Part shown: piece after piece, positions 16,680 through 24,671 of the stretch
Numbering within the stretch: position 1 is the stretch's first letter
Layout of the letters: each line of letters starts with the position of its first letter
Assembly: GCA_965277595.1 (NCBI GenBank)
Contig: CBDIDH010000002.1
Span: 3,968,001 to 4,032,000 of the forward strand
Length of the DNA: 64,000 nucleotides
Origin: CBDIDH01 sp965277595
GTDB lineage: Bacteria; Planctomycetota; Planctomycetia; Isosphaerales; Isosphaeraceae
Direction: 5' to 3'
Program-made: the position numbers and the translations under genes
Notes under the pieces: generated by a model
The model's input: only the letters and a program-made list of their open reading frames with translations
Told to the model about the DNA's origin: nothing
Databases searched by the model: none

Positions 16680-16701
16680 CATGGCAGGCCACAATGCCAT
16701 G
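16680..16701 (+). terminator. Hairpin after the SMI1/KNR4 gene
   Basis: CATGGCA (16680-16686) and TGCCATG (16695-16701) form a perfect 7-bp stem with an 8-base loop, 13 bases after the stop codon. There is no T-tract, so it is only terminator-like. Confidence 0.35.
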
Positions 16702-17104
16702 AATGGCAGAATGCCGAGTGACTGCATTGACAATTAAGGAGCTTTTAACGCGGGCGAACTTTGTTCGGATCAGGTGATCAAAGACTCGGGACTCGACGCG
16801 ATCGATGGATGGAATAACCCGATGACGTTGGATTCGTTTGCAGACCGCGCAAGCCAACATTGCGCCAGGACCGACCCTTGCGGAAACGGTCCGAGCAGAT
16901 CGAGACACGTATTGTTTCTGAAGGAAACCCGACGCAACACCGCTCCGGAAGTGGGCTAGGCAGCGTAAGTCGCTTTGAGTACCCTTGGCGAATATCAGGA
17001 ACATCTCGACGTGCAACGGAAAAAAGGCACGGCTGGGCAGGGTTCGGCGTCTATAAGGCTTGATAACGATCTCGCTTCGCTTTTCGGGGGCAACGCGCAC
17101 CGCC
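16702..17104. other. Intergenic region upstream of efp
   Basis: A gap of about 400 bases with no supported gene. TATAAG at 17052-17057 could be the efp -10 (start at 17105), but the matching -35 region (ACGGCT) is poor. Confidence 0.35.
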
Positions 17105-17668
17105 ATGCAAATCAAGGCCACCGACATCCGCCGGGGGATGGTCGTGACGATCGACGGAATTAACTTCGTCGTGGTCGACTTCGCCCACCACACCCCGGGC
17201 AACCTCCGCGCCATGGTGCAAACCAAACTGCGGAACATGAACAGCGGGTCGCTCATCGAGAAGCGGCTCAGGTCGGTCGACCAGATCGAAGTCCCCTACG
17301 TTGAAACGAAACAGTACGAGTACCTCTACTCGGCGGGCGATGAGCACGTCTTCATGGACTCGGAGACGTTCGACCAATTGAGCTTCACGCCCGAAATCCT
17401 CGGTTCGGCGATGCAGTACCTCTTGCCGAACAACAAGGTGACCGTGCAATACGTCGGCGGCAAGCCGGTCTCGGTGGAGGTTCCCGCCTCGATCGATCTG
17501 ACCGTGACCGATACGCCCCCATCGATCAAGGGGGCGACCGCCACGAACCAGTACAAGGAAGCCTTGCTCGAAACCGGACTCAAGGTTCAGGTTCCGCCGT
17601 TCATCGGACCCGGCGAGAAGATCCGGATCGATACCAGGACGGGCGAGTACATCGAGCGGGTCAAGTAA
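17105..17668 (+). CDS. efp: Translation elongation factor P with unusual tip loop
   Basis: A protein of 187 residues, full length for EF-P, which binds between the P and E sites and relieves ribosome stalling at polyproline. The three beta-barrel domains are visible: an N-terminal KOW-like domain (MQIKATDIRRGMVVTIDG), a middle OB domain (YVETKQYEYLYSAGDEHVFM) and a C-terminal OB domain ending in KIRIDTRTGEYIERVK. The start ATG 17105 matches the family. The tip loop of domain I reads HHTPGNLRAMVQTK. Where most EF-Ps have a Lys or Arg that is modified or essential (PGKG or PGRG), this one has Asn, with Arg two residues later. Confidence 0.93.
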   Translation: MQIKATDIRRGMVVTIDGINFVVVDFAHHTPGNLRAMVQTKLRNMNSGSLIEKRLRSVDQIEVPYVETKQYEYLYSAGDEHVFMDSETFDQLSFTPEILGSAMQYLLPNNKVTVQYVGGKPVSVEVPASIDLTVTDTPPSIKGATATNQYKEALLETGLKVQVPPFIGPGEKIRIDTRTGEYIERVK

Positions 17669-17708
17669 TCGTCGGCATGATGCGGAGTTAGGTTTAGTGG
17701 ACCGACCT

Positions 17709-19469
17709 TCAGGCGCGCGAGGGCTTGCGGGTCCGTCGGCCGAGGGCACCGGCGCAGACACCGGTAAGTAAACTCGCGGCGTTCCGGCCGAGAGACCGGA
17801 TATTGTAACCCCCCTCCTGAACAAGAAGCGTGGGCATCTGAAGACCGCCAATCCGTCGGCCGACCTCGAAGAGGCCGTCGCGAGTGACGCTCCAGGTGCC
17901 GGTCGGGTCGGCCTTGGCAATGTCAAGGCCGAGCGAGACGACGAGCGCCTCGGGCTTGAACTTCTTGATACGCGTAAGAGATTCATCGAGTGCGCTCAAG
18001 AAGCGGGCGTCGTCAACGTGCTCGGGGAGTGGCAGGTTGAGGTTGAACCCCTTGCCCGCCCCTTCGCCAACCTCGTCGGCAAAGCCGGAGAAATACGGGT
18101 AGGCAAAGCTCGGGTGACCGTGGATCGAGACGGTCAAAACGTCGGAACGCTGGTAGAAGATGTCCTGCGTGCCGTTGCCGTGATGATAATCAACGTCGAG
18201 AACGGCGACCCGGCCAAAGGTCTTGATCAACGCCTGCGCGGCGATCGCTCCGTTGCAAAAATAGCAGAAGCCGCCATACGTATCACGCTCGGCATGATGG
18301 CCTGGGGGTCGGCAAAGGCTATAAACCAGCGGGTTGCCCGCAACCAGAGCCTCGGCGCCCGAAAGAGCGACATTGACCGCCGAACGCGACGCCTTGTACG
18401 CATCGCGGCTCAAAGGCGTGAACGTATCAATGCAATAGTACCCGGCGCGCATGCTGAGGTCGCGCGGAGGGCGGTCGGTCCTTCGGATCGGAAAGACATA
18501 CGGGTAAACGAGTTCGCCCTCGGGAAGCTCCTGGCAAAAATTGCGCAGATAGTTGACGAAATCGACGTCGTGAACGGCCCGGATCGGTCGTTCGCCGAAA
18601 TTCCGGGTCGGTAGACGCTCGACATCCGGCAGGATCTCCAGCGCCTTGAGAATCACATCGACGCGTGTCGGCCTCTCGACGTATCCACGCTCGCGGACGT
18701 GGTGCAAGGCGTGTCGGGCCGAGTAAAAGACCTTGAGCGGGTGCAGGTGCCGGGGAATCTTGAGCTGACCGTCGCCGGGCCGGAGGTAACGTGCCCGGCG
18801 TGTCCGCACGGGCGATTCCTTGACCGACCTGACAAGCTGGACGACATACGGATCATCGTCCTTGTAGCTATATCGATGCGTGAGGATGTTGAAAATCACG
18901 GCCTTGAGGTCGTCGGCCGTGACGGCCTTGTTCGAGTCAAGCGGGTCGTAAACAAGGCGAGGCTCGACGGGTGTTCCCGGGCGGATCGGCTGGTCATATA
19001 ATGTGCCGACGACCGGAAAGGCCCCGTAACGCTCGTAAAACTTGAGGCGGGTCCGGTTCTGCTTCATTGTCGCGGCGTCGCTGACCTGGGTCGGGTCGTC
19101 GGTCGGGACTTCGAGGAAGAGGCCGCGCGCGCCTCGCGCGATCATGTCTTCACGAAGGGCTTCGTAAAGAGCGCCACCGAGTCCGCGACCGCGCGCCTCG
19201 GCCCGGGTGACGATGAAGTCCAGGTAGGCGAAACCGATCGACTCGAAGAAGTCGGCCAGCGCGAAGCCGGCGACCTGTTCGCCCAGGCCGTGCGCGATCA
19301 GCAAGACGGCGGGAACGCCGCGCGTGGCCTGGTCGTTGAGCTTGCGGTTGATGTAGTCGGGAACCTTGCCGATATCGGGAAAGTTGGCCGCCAGCAAGGC
19401 ATGGACCTCGGCGATCCGTCGTCGATCGTGCTCGCGATGGGCGCCAAGCACGTGGCTGATCCGGAACAT
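17709..19469 (-). CDS. GNAT acetyltransferase - histone/acetylpolyamine deacetylase fusion protein
   Basis: A protein of 586 residues with two opposed activities. Residues ~1-165 are a GNAT fold: AYLDFIVTRAEARGRGLGGA holds the acetyl-CoA pyrophosphate loop (R/Q-x-x-G-x-G/A) and FYERYGAFPVV is typical of the C-terminal half. Residues ~250-575 are a class II HDAC/acetylpolyamine amidohydrolase domain: RPPGHHAERD with the active-site His pair 391-392, LDVDYHHGNGTQD with zinc ligands Asp427 and His429, GLD with Asp516, and EGGYN with Tyr555. All expected catalytic residues are present. ATG at 19469 (GAGAGGG upstream) is preferred over 19511. The gene is convergent with efp and divergent from the SET gene. 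The substrate (polyamine, lysine side chain or other amine) is open. Confidence 0.85.
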   Translation of the reverse strand: MFRISHVLGAHREHDRRRIAEVHALLAANFPDIGKVPDYINRKLNDQATRGVPAVLLIAHGLGEQVAGFALADFFESIGFAYLDFIVTRAEARGRGLGGALYEALREDMIARGARGLFLEVPTDDPTQVSDAATMKQNRTRLKFYERYGAFPVVGTLYDQPIRPGTPVEPRLVYDPLDSNKAVTADDLKAVIFNILTHRYSYKDDDPYVVQLVRSVKESPVRTRRARYLRPGDGQLKIPRHLHPLKVFYSARHALHHVRERGYVERPTRVDVILKALEILPDVERLPTRNFGERPIRAVHDVDFVNYLRNFCQELPEGELVYPYVFPIRRTDRPPRDLSMRAGYYCIDTFTPLSRDAYKASRSAVNVALSGAEALVAGNPLVYSLCRPPGHHAERDTYGGFCYFCNGAIAAQALIKTFGRVAVLDVDYHHGNGTQDIFYQRSDVLTVSIHGHPSFAYPYFSGFADEVGEGAGKGFNLNLPLPEHVDDARFLSALDESLTRIKKFKPEALVVSLGLDIAKADPTGTWSVTRDGLFEVGRRIGGLQMPTLLVQEGGYNIRSLGRNAASLLTGVCAGALGRRTRKPSRA

Positions 19470-19556
19470 GAAGGCCCTCTCTGTAATCCCGCGCCCTTTT
19501 TTTCCACCCAAAGGGGCCGGTCGGACGCGGCATCCGTCGCGGGCGTCCCCCCCTCT

Positions 19557-19585
19557 ACTGTAACGGAATTCCGCGAACCCGACAA
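19557..19585 (-). promoter_or_regulatory. Sigma-70-like promoter for the GNAT-HDAC gene
   Basis: On the minus strand TTGTCG (19585-19580), a 17-base spacer and TACAGT (19562-19557) give a well-spaced promoter about 80 bases upstream of the start at 19469. Confidence 0.55.
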
Positions 19586-19645
19586 ACCGAGAGAGGGGCC
19601 GAGCAGGAGGATTGCAAAGTCGGGCATTTCAATGAATGATGAACA

Positions 19646-19688
19646 ATGACCGATGACTAAGAGCTGGAGTTTTTCGGTCATCGGTCAT
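19646..19688. repeat. Heptanucleotide repeat hairpin (ATGACCGATGAC family)
   Basis: ATGACCGATGAC (19646-19657) and its exact complement (19677-19688) form a perfect 12-bp stem with a 19-base loop. The hairpin sits in the divergent region between the GNAT-HDAC and SET genes. Confidence 0.75.
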
Positions 19689-19798
19689 CGGGATTTTGCA
19701 TTTCACCCGAGGGGCCAAGCCGTGACAGCCGACGAGAGGGGCGATAGAGTGACCGGTGATCAATCGCGACAGAGAACTCGTGAAGCGAGGACACCGGC

Positions 19799-20173
19799 AT
19801 GTCGAAAATCGAGGCGAGACAGGCCGGAGCGAAGGGCCTGGGCGTCTTCGCGGTCGAGACGATCCAGGCGGGCGACCTGATCGAGAAAGCCCCCGCGCTC
19901 GTTTTGAACAGGGAAGAAACCGCCCTGATCCGCCAAACCATGCTCAAAACGTACTACTTTGAATGGGACGATGACACCGGAGCCGTCGCGCTCGGGTGTG
20001 GTTGCCTTTATAATCACTCGTTCGAGCCCAACGCCGACTATTTTCGAGACTACAAAGCCAGGGAAATCCACTTCTTCGCTGTTCGAGAAATCCAACCGGG
20101 TGAAGAGATCTTGATCAATTATAATGGGTTCGTCGACGATGCGTCGGCGGTCGCGTTCGAGGTCATCGCATGA
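19799..20173 (+). CDS. Stand-alone SET-domain protein (putative lysine methyltransferase)
   Basis: A protein of 124 residues that is almost entirely a SET domain. The start KGLGVFAVETIQAGDLIEK is the SET-N beta region, and GCLYNHSFEPNADY contains the conserved NHS-xxPN motif that forms part of the SAM/substrate pseudoknot. GEEILINYNGF supplies the second conserved motif with its Tyr. There is no pre-SET or post-SET zinc cluster. Bacterial short SET proteins are known to methylate protein lysines, but targets are mostly undefined. GAGGA lies 7 bases before the ATG. The 3' end overlaps the convergent ATP-grasp gene by 11 bases. Confidence 0.85.
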   Translation: MSKIEARQAGAKGLGVFAVETIQAGDLIEKAPALVLNREETALIRQTMLKTYYFEWDDDTGAVALGCGCLYNHSFEPNADYFRDYKAREIHFFAVREIQPGEEILINYNGFVDDASAVAFEVIA

Positions 20174-21173
20174 CCCGGCCAAGGGCCTGGCGGGTGATCG
20201 CGGCGATGGCCTCGGCGTGGCTCAACCCGGCGATCCGAGCGGCGCGCGACCAGCCGGCCTCGGGAGCGAGGTCGGGGTTCGGGTTGACCTCAAGGATCAT
20301 CGGTTCGCCCAGGGCGTCGAGCCGGAAATCGACCCGGGCGTAGTCGCGGCAGGCGGTCGCGCGGAAGGCGGCCAGGGCAAGCTCGGAAAGTCGCGCCGCG
20401 AGTTCCGGCTCAATCGGCGCGGGGCAGGCGATCGGACTGGCGAGGTCCTCCGCCGAGCCGACGTCCCACTTCGCCGCATAGGTCAGGATCGGCCAGGCAT
20501 CGGAACGATCGGCGAAAAGAACCTGGGCAACGGGCAAGGCCGTTGGCCTCGGCGTGGCGATGATGCCGACGTTGTACTCGGGACCAGGTAAGTACATTTC
20601 AATAAGAACCGAGCCGCCGTAACGCGCCCGAATGCGACCGACGAGAGGGGGCAGATCGACCGGGGAACGGATCACACTCTCCTGATCGATGCCGAGGCTC
20701 GCGTCCTCGGCCTCGGGCTTGACGATCATCGGCCCGGCCCAGTCGATCGAGGGGATCGGGCCGTCAGGTTCCACCACGGCGAAAGGAGCGGTGGGAAGGC
20801 CGAAGCCGCGCAAAAGGGCCTTCGTGCGCGCCTTGGATCGGCAGAGCGTCAGGGCCTCGACCGGCGCTCCTGTGTAGGCCAAACCGCAAAGCTCAAAAAC
20901 GCCCGAGACGAACGGCTCAAGGGTCGTTGATCCGGCAAAGGCTTCAATAAGGTTAAAAATGACGTCGGGCGAATCGGCGAGCAGTCGGGTGAGAAAGTCC
21001 GATAACGGCGCCGCCGCGGGGAACAAGAACGGTTCAAAACCGGTCGCCTCAAGGCTCGACGCGATCGCCTGGGCGACGTTGACGACGTCGCTTTCCGAGA
21101 GGGCGTCGGGGTGATCCTCGGGGAGAGACGGGGCGTTGAAGACGATCGCGACACGGGGATTGAAGGGAATCAC
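20163..21173 (-). CDS. ATP-grasp ligase (D-Ala-D-Ala ligase-like), second of a tandem pair
   Basis: A protein of 336 residues with the D-alanine-D-alanine-ligase-type ATP-grasp fold. The N-terminal part has VIFNLIEAFAGSTTLEPFVSG and ELCGLAYTGAP. The central ATP-binding part has MIVKPEAEDASLGI and VLIEMYLPGPEYNVG. The Mg2+-binding end is YARVDFRLDALGEPMILEVNPNPDLAP. The N-terminal GGxSxEH signature of housekeeping Ddl is absent, so a different carboxylate-amine pair is likely. It starts with GTG whose bases overlap the upstream gene's stop (GTGA, 21170-21173), so translation is coupled to the first ATP-grasp gene. It is the last gene of the kamA operon. Confidence 0.85.
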   Translation of the reverse strand: MIPFNPRVAIVFNAPSLPEDHPDALSESDVVNVAQAIASSLEATGFEPFLFPAAAPLSDFLTRLLADSPDVIFNLIEAFAGSTTLEPFVSGVFELCGLAYTGAPVEALTLCRSKARTKALLRGFGLPTAPFAVVEPDGPIPSIDWAGPMIVKPEAEDASLGIDQESVIRSPVDLPPLVGRIRARYGGSVLIEMYLPGPEYNVGIIATPRPTALPVAQVLFADRSDAWPILTYAAKWDVGSAEDLASPIACPAPIEPELAARLSELALAAFRATACRDYARVDFRLDALGEPMILEVNPNPDLAPEAGWSRAARIAGLSHAEAIAAITRQALGRVMR

Positions 21174-22192
21174 CGGGGGCTTGCCCCGACCTTAAGGCCA
21201 ATCCGACCAAGCGCTGAGTCCAGAATGCGGAGGATCAAAGCCTCGTGGCTCAGGCCGATCCCTCGGGCGAGGATCACGAGATCGCTCCAGCCGGGGGCCA
21301 GGCCGGGAAGAGGATTCGCTTCGAGGAAGTAAGGAAGACCGTCGCGAATCCGGAAGTCGATCCGGGCGACGTCGCGACAGCCGAGAGCCTGGTAAGACGT
21401 CAAGGCCGCCGCGTCGAGTCGGGTTGTGACGTCGGCCGGAAGCGCCGCGGGAACCTCGTAACGGACGGTCTCGCGCCAGTCGCGCTTGAGGTCAAGCGAG
21501 TAGACGAAACGGTCGGTCGCGCCGACGGGAACCACGCGCATCGAGCCAAGAACCTCGGCCGAAGCCCCCGAGCCGAGAAGGCCAACGGTGACCTCGTCCC
21601 CCTCAATGTATTCTTCCATGAGAATCGTCTGGCCGTAGTCATTGGCGAGGCTACGGATCAACGCCGCGGCCTCGTTCGGGTCATCGACGAGTGATCGGGT
21701 GCGAATCCCCTTGCTCGACCCTTCAAACGCCGGTTTGATGATCCAGGGGGGTGCGATCCGGGTCGTGAACGCGGCGAATTGGCTCGGATCAAAGGGCAGG
21801 GCCGGATCGATCGCGAGGCCATCGGGCACGAGAACCCCGGCCGCGCGGACGAGCCGCTTGGCGACGTCCTTGTCCAGCGACGCGGCGAGCGTCAAGGGGT
21901 CGGACCCGGTGCAGGGGATGCCGAGCATCTCAAGGACGGCCGGAACCCGCGACTCGCGGCAACGCCCCACGCCTTCCCCCTCGGCCATGTTCCAGACGAG
22001 ATCAGGCGGATCGGCGAGCACGGCTTTGAGGAACTCTCGGCCGTCGCCGAGCAAGATAACCGCGTGACCGGCGCCCCTGAGGATCTCGGCCAGGGTCGAG
22101 ATCGTCTCGGGCTTGTCGAATTCCTCGAAGCGGTCGTCGGGTCCGTCCGAAGGCCGCTCGGGCGCCAGGTCAAACGCAATTCCGATCTTCAA
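21170..22192 (-). CDS. ATP-grasp ligase (D-Ala-D-Ala ligase-like), first of a tandem pair
   Basis: A protein of 340 residues, a paralogue of the downstream gene. ATP-grasp landmarks are DLVWNMAEGEGVGRCRESRV, LGIPCTGSDPLTLAASLDK, PWIIKPAFEGSSKGI, ILMEEYIEGDEVTVG and VARIDFRIRDGLPYFLEANP. The final Glu/Asn pair binds Mg2+. The TTG start at 22192 has GAGGG 8 bases upstream, and that site overlaps the region just after the kamA stop (11-base gap), so kamA and this gene are co-transcribed. An N-terminal GGxSxEH motif is missing. The product would form an amide bond through an acyl-phosphate; beta-lysine is a plausible but unproven substrate because of kamA. Confidence 0.85.
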   Translation of the reverse strand: MKIGIAFDLAPERPSDGPDDRFEEFDKPETISTLAEILRGAGHAVILLGDGREFLKAVLADPPDLVWNMAEGEGVGRCRESRVPAVLEMLGIPCTGSDPLTLAASLDKDVAKRLVRAAGVLVPDGLAIDPALPFDPSQFAAFTTRIAPPWIIKPAFEGSSKGIRTRSLVDDPNEAAALIRSLANDYGQTILMEEYIEGDEVTVGLLGSGASAEVLGSMRVVPVGATDRFVYSLDLKRDWRETVRYEVPAALPADVTTRLDAAALTSYQALGCRDVARIDFRIRDGLPYFLEANPLPGLAPGWSDLVILARGIGLSHEALILRILDSALGRIGLKVGASPR

Positions 22193-22203
22193 GGCAACGA
22201 CCC

Positions 22204-23589
22204 TCAGAGAACCGGAGCGTGGCCGTTTCCGTGGCCATTGCCATTCGCTTTCGCGGCATTGCGAGCGCGGCGGCGATCGAGTCGGGGGGTACCTTCGGGG
22301 GTGAGAACCTGGGCATGGCCTTCGAGAAGGCCGCTGACACCCTGGGTTTCCACCGGGCTTTTCGGCTCGATCGGCTCGCCGGTCGGGTGATACTGGACAA
22401 TCATTCCTTCATAATTGCGAAGGACGACCGCGTCATTCGAGGCCGAGAGGAGGTAGTTGGGCATCAACGGAATCTTGCCGCCGCCCCGGGGAGCGTCCAC
22501 GACATACGTCGGCACGCCGAGGCCCGACGTATGCCCGCGCAAGCCTTCAATGATCTCGATCCCCTTCCAGACCGGGGTTCGAAAGTGCCCCGCGCCGGTG
22601 ACGGGGTCGCAGTGAAAGAGGTAATAAGGACGAACCTTGATCTTCAAGAGCGACCGGCAGAGGTCGCGCTGAATCGCAAGGCTGTCGTTCACGCCTTTCA
22701 GAAGGACGGCGTGATTGTTGATCGGCATGCCGCGAAGGCGGAGGCGATCGCAGGCGCGCTTGGCCTCGGGAGTGATCTCGCGAGGGTGGTTGAAGTGGGT
22801 CTGAATCCAGATCTTGTCCGAGACCGAGAGGGTCGCCATCAGGCCGTCGTCATCAAGGCGCTGGGGAAGGGTGACGGGGACCCGGGTGCCGATCCGGATG
22901 ACGTCAAGGTGGGGGATCGCGTCGAGGTTGCGGAGAAAGAATTCCAGCTTTTCCAGCGGGAGAGTCAGCGGGTCGCCTCCGGAGAGAATCACGTCGTGAA
23001 TCTCGGGATGGCTGGCGACATACTCGATCATCCGGCGGTCGTCCCGCGAGACGGAGTCCCAGCCGCCGCGTTTCATCGTGGCGCGCTTGCGGGTGCAGAA
23101 CCGGCAGTACATCGTGCAAACGTGCGTCGTGACGAGCAGGGCGCGATCGGGATAGCGATGCGTGAGGCCGGGAACAGGTGAGTCCTTGTCTTCATCGAGC
23201 GGATCGTCCTCGCCATCGGCGCCGGTGGCCCCGGCGAGTTCGAGCGGCGAGGGGACCGACTGGAGCCGGATCGGGTCTGCGGGATCGAACCGGTCGATCA
23301 GGGAGAAATAATAGGGCGGAATCGCGAGCTTGTAGTTCGTCTGAAGCGTTTCCAGAGCGGCGCGATCGGCGGCGGAGAGGGGGAGGAGGTCGACAAGCTG
23401 GCGGGGGTGGCGAATGGCGTGTTGCGATTGCCAGCGCCAGTCGTTCCAATCATGATCGGACACGTCGGCCCAGGCGGGATGTCGCGTCGATCGGCCCGGG
23501 GTCAGACTGGGAGGCTCGTCAGCATCGCCAAACTCGACGGTGTTTGGGATGGTGACGCCCGTGCTGGGTGAACTGGCGGAGTCGCCCAT
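22204..23589 (-). CDS. kamA: KamA-family radical SAM L-lysine 2,3-aminomutase
   Basis: A protein of 461 residues. The radical-SAM cluster motif is CTMYCRFCTRK (CxxxCxxC), followed by DVILSGGDPL, the SAM-contacting GGD. The N-terminal WNDWRWQSQHAIR and the later HFNHPREITPEA and NNHAVLLKGVND are classic lysine 2,3-aminomutase segments; PLP would bind further on near PYYLFHCD. The length fits KamA rather than the shorter EpmB. The C-terminal tail is low-complexity (NGNGHGNGH). The enzyme converts L-lysine to L-beta-lysine using SAM and PLP. It leads an operon with two ATP-grasp ligases and has a candidate promoter at 23662-23689. Confidence 0.9.
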   Translation of the reverse strand: MGDSASSPSTGVTIPNTVEFGDADEPPSLTPGRSTRHPAWADVSDHDWNDWRWQSQHAIRHPRQLVDLLPLSAADRAALETLQTNYKLAIPPYYFSLIDRFDPADPIRLQSVPSPLELAGATGADGEDDPLDEDKDSPVPGLTHRYPDRALLVTTHVCTMYCRFCTRKRATMKRGGWDSVSRDDRRMIEYVASHPEIHDVILSGGDPLTLPLEKLEFFLRNLDAIPHLDVIRIGTRVPVTLPQRLDDDGLMATLSVSDKIWIQTHFNHPREITPEAKRACDRLRLRGMPINNHAVLLKGVNDSLAIQRDLCRSLLKIKVRPYYLFHCDPVTGAGHFRTPVWKGIEIIEGLRGHTSGLGVPTYVVDAPRGGGKIPLMPNYLLSASNDAVVLRNYEGMIVQYHPTGEPIEPKSPVETQGVSGLLEGHAQVLTPEGTPRLDRRRARNAAKANGNGHGNGHAPVL

Positions 23590-23661
23590 CGTGGACCAAG
23601 TCCTCGCTTCGAGGTGATGGGGAGGCCCGGCTCGAACGTCCGAACCCCGAGAGGTTGTGGG

Positions 23662-23689
23662 ATTCTAAGCAAACCTGAGTGTCAAACAA
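23662..23689 (-). promoter_or_regulatory. Candidate promoter of the kamA operon
   Basis: On the minus strand TTGTTT (23689-23684), a 16-base spacer and TAGAAT (23667-23662) lie about 75 bases upstream of the kamA start. An overlapping TTGACA (23685-23680) is present but too close to this -10. Confidence 0.45.
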
Positions 23690-23784
23690 GGGGAATCAGG
23701 CCACGCCCGCGCACGAATCATCCGGTCCGAGCCAGCCTTCTGAATCATCGGCGGACAACCCGCCCGAGTTGAGAGGAAATTGAC

Positions 23785-24633
23785 GTGTCCGAACCGCTCC
23801 GTTTACTCGTCATCGGCGCCCACCCGGACGATGCCGAATACAAGGCCGGCGGCCTCGCCGCGCTCTATCGCCAGCTTGGCCACGAGGTGACTTTCATCTC
23901 CGTCACGAACGGCGAGGCCGGACACCACGAGGTCGCCGGACCTCCGCTCGTCGCCAGGCGAGACGCCGAGGCCCGGTCGGCCGCCGCGACCCTGGGCATC
24001 GCCTGTCAGGTCTGGGATCATCCCGATGGTCGGCTGGAGTCAACTCTAGCACGTCGCGAGCAAGTCATCGGCCTGATCCGCGCGATCCGCCCCGATCTTG
24101 TGCTCACGCACCGACCCAACGATTATCATCCCGATCACCGCGCCGTGAGCTTGCTCGTCCAGGACGCCGCCTATCTTTTGACCGTCCCCGCGATCTGTCC
24201 CGAATTCCAACACCTGCGCCGCGATCCCGTGATCGCGTACCTTTCAGATGATTTCACGCGCCCCCGCGCCTTCGAGCCGACCGTCGTCATCGACATCGGC
24301 CCGGTCTGGACGAGCAAGGTGGCGATGCTACACGAACACACCTCGCAGTTTTACGAGTGGCTACCTTACAACCGTGGCGACTCGGCGAACGTCCCCGAGG
24401 CCGATTCCGCGCGTCGCGACTGGCTCTCTTCGCAAATCGCGGATCACTCCGAACGGCTCGCCGATCGCTTCCGTCGACGGATCATTGAGCTTTACGGTTC
24501 GGAACAAGGAGCGAAGATCACGCGCATTGAAGCCTTCGAGGGAAGCGAGTACGGCCGCCCACTCGACGACTCAGCCCGAAAACGCCTTTTCCCGTTTTTG
24601 CCGACGGAAGAGACAATGATCGATGACCGATGA
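23785..24633 (+). CDS. PIG-L family deacetylase
   Basis: A protein of 282 residues of the LmbE/PIG-L zinc-dependent N-deacetylase family. The signature is LVIGAHPDDAEYKAGG near the N-terminus (His and Asp zinc ligands and catalytic Asp), and the third ligand is in HRPNDYHPDHRAV. Members remove acetyl from N-acetyl-glucosamine conjugates and similar compounds. The GTG at 23785 has GAGAGG 8 bases upstream. It is divergent from kamA. The last codons and the stop are formed by a copy of the dispersed heptanucleotide repeat (24623-24635), so the native C-terminus was probably altered by repeat insertion. It is distinct from the BshB1-like protein at 55202. Confidence 0.85.
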   Translation: MSEPLRLLVIGAHPDDAEYKAGGLAALYRQLGHEVTFISVTNGEAGHHEVAGPPLVARRDAEARSAAATLGIACQVWDHPDGRLESTLARREQVIGLIRAIRPDLVLTHRPNDYHPDHRAVSLLVQDAAYLLTVPAICPEFQHLRRDPVIAYLSDDFTRPRAFEPTVVIDIGPVWTSKVAMLHEHTSQFYEWLPYNRGDSANVPEADSARRDWLSSQIADHSERLADRFRRRIIELYGSEQGAKITRIEAFEGSEYGRPLDDSARKRLFPFLPTEETMIDDR

Positions 24634-24671
24634 CCAGGAGCCGATTTCGATTTCGCTCGGTCATCGGCCAT
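24623..24671. repeat. Heptanucleotide repeat hairpin overlapping a stop codon
   Basis: ATGACCGATGACC (24623-24635) pairs with GGTCATCGGCCAT (24659-24671), 12 of 13 positions matching, around a 23-base loop. The left arm encodes the last residues and stop of the PIG-L gene. Confidence 0.7.

Noticed and set aside
20163..22192. Housekeeping D-alanine-D-alanine ligase
   Set aside because: Both proteins lack the N-terminal GGxSxEH signature and are in an operon with kamA, not with mur genes.
22204..23589. EpmB (EF-P beta-lysylation) instead of KamA
   Set aside because: The length and N-terminal WNDWRWQ match full KamA; no EpmA is nearby and the EF-P in the window has no Lys at the modification site.
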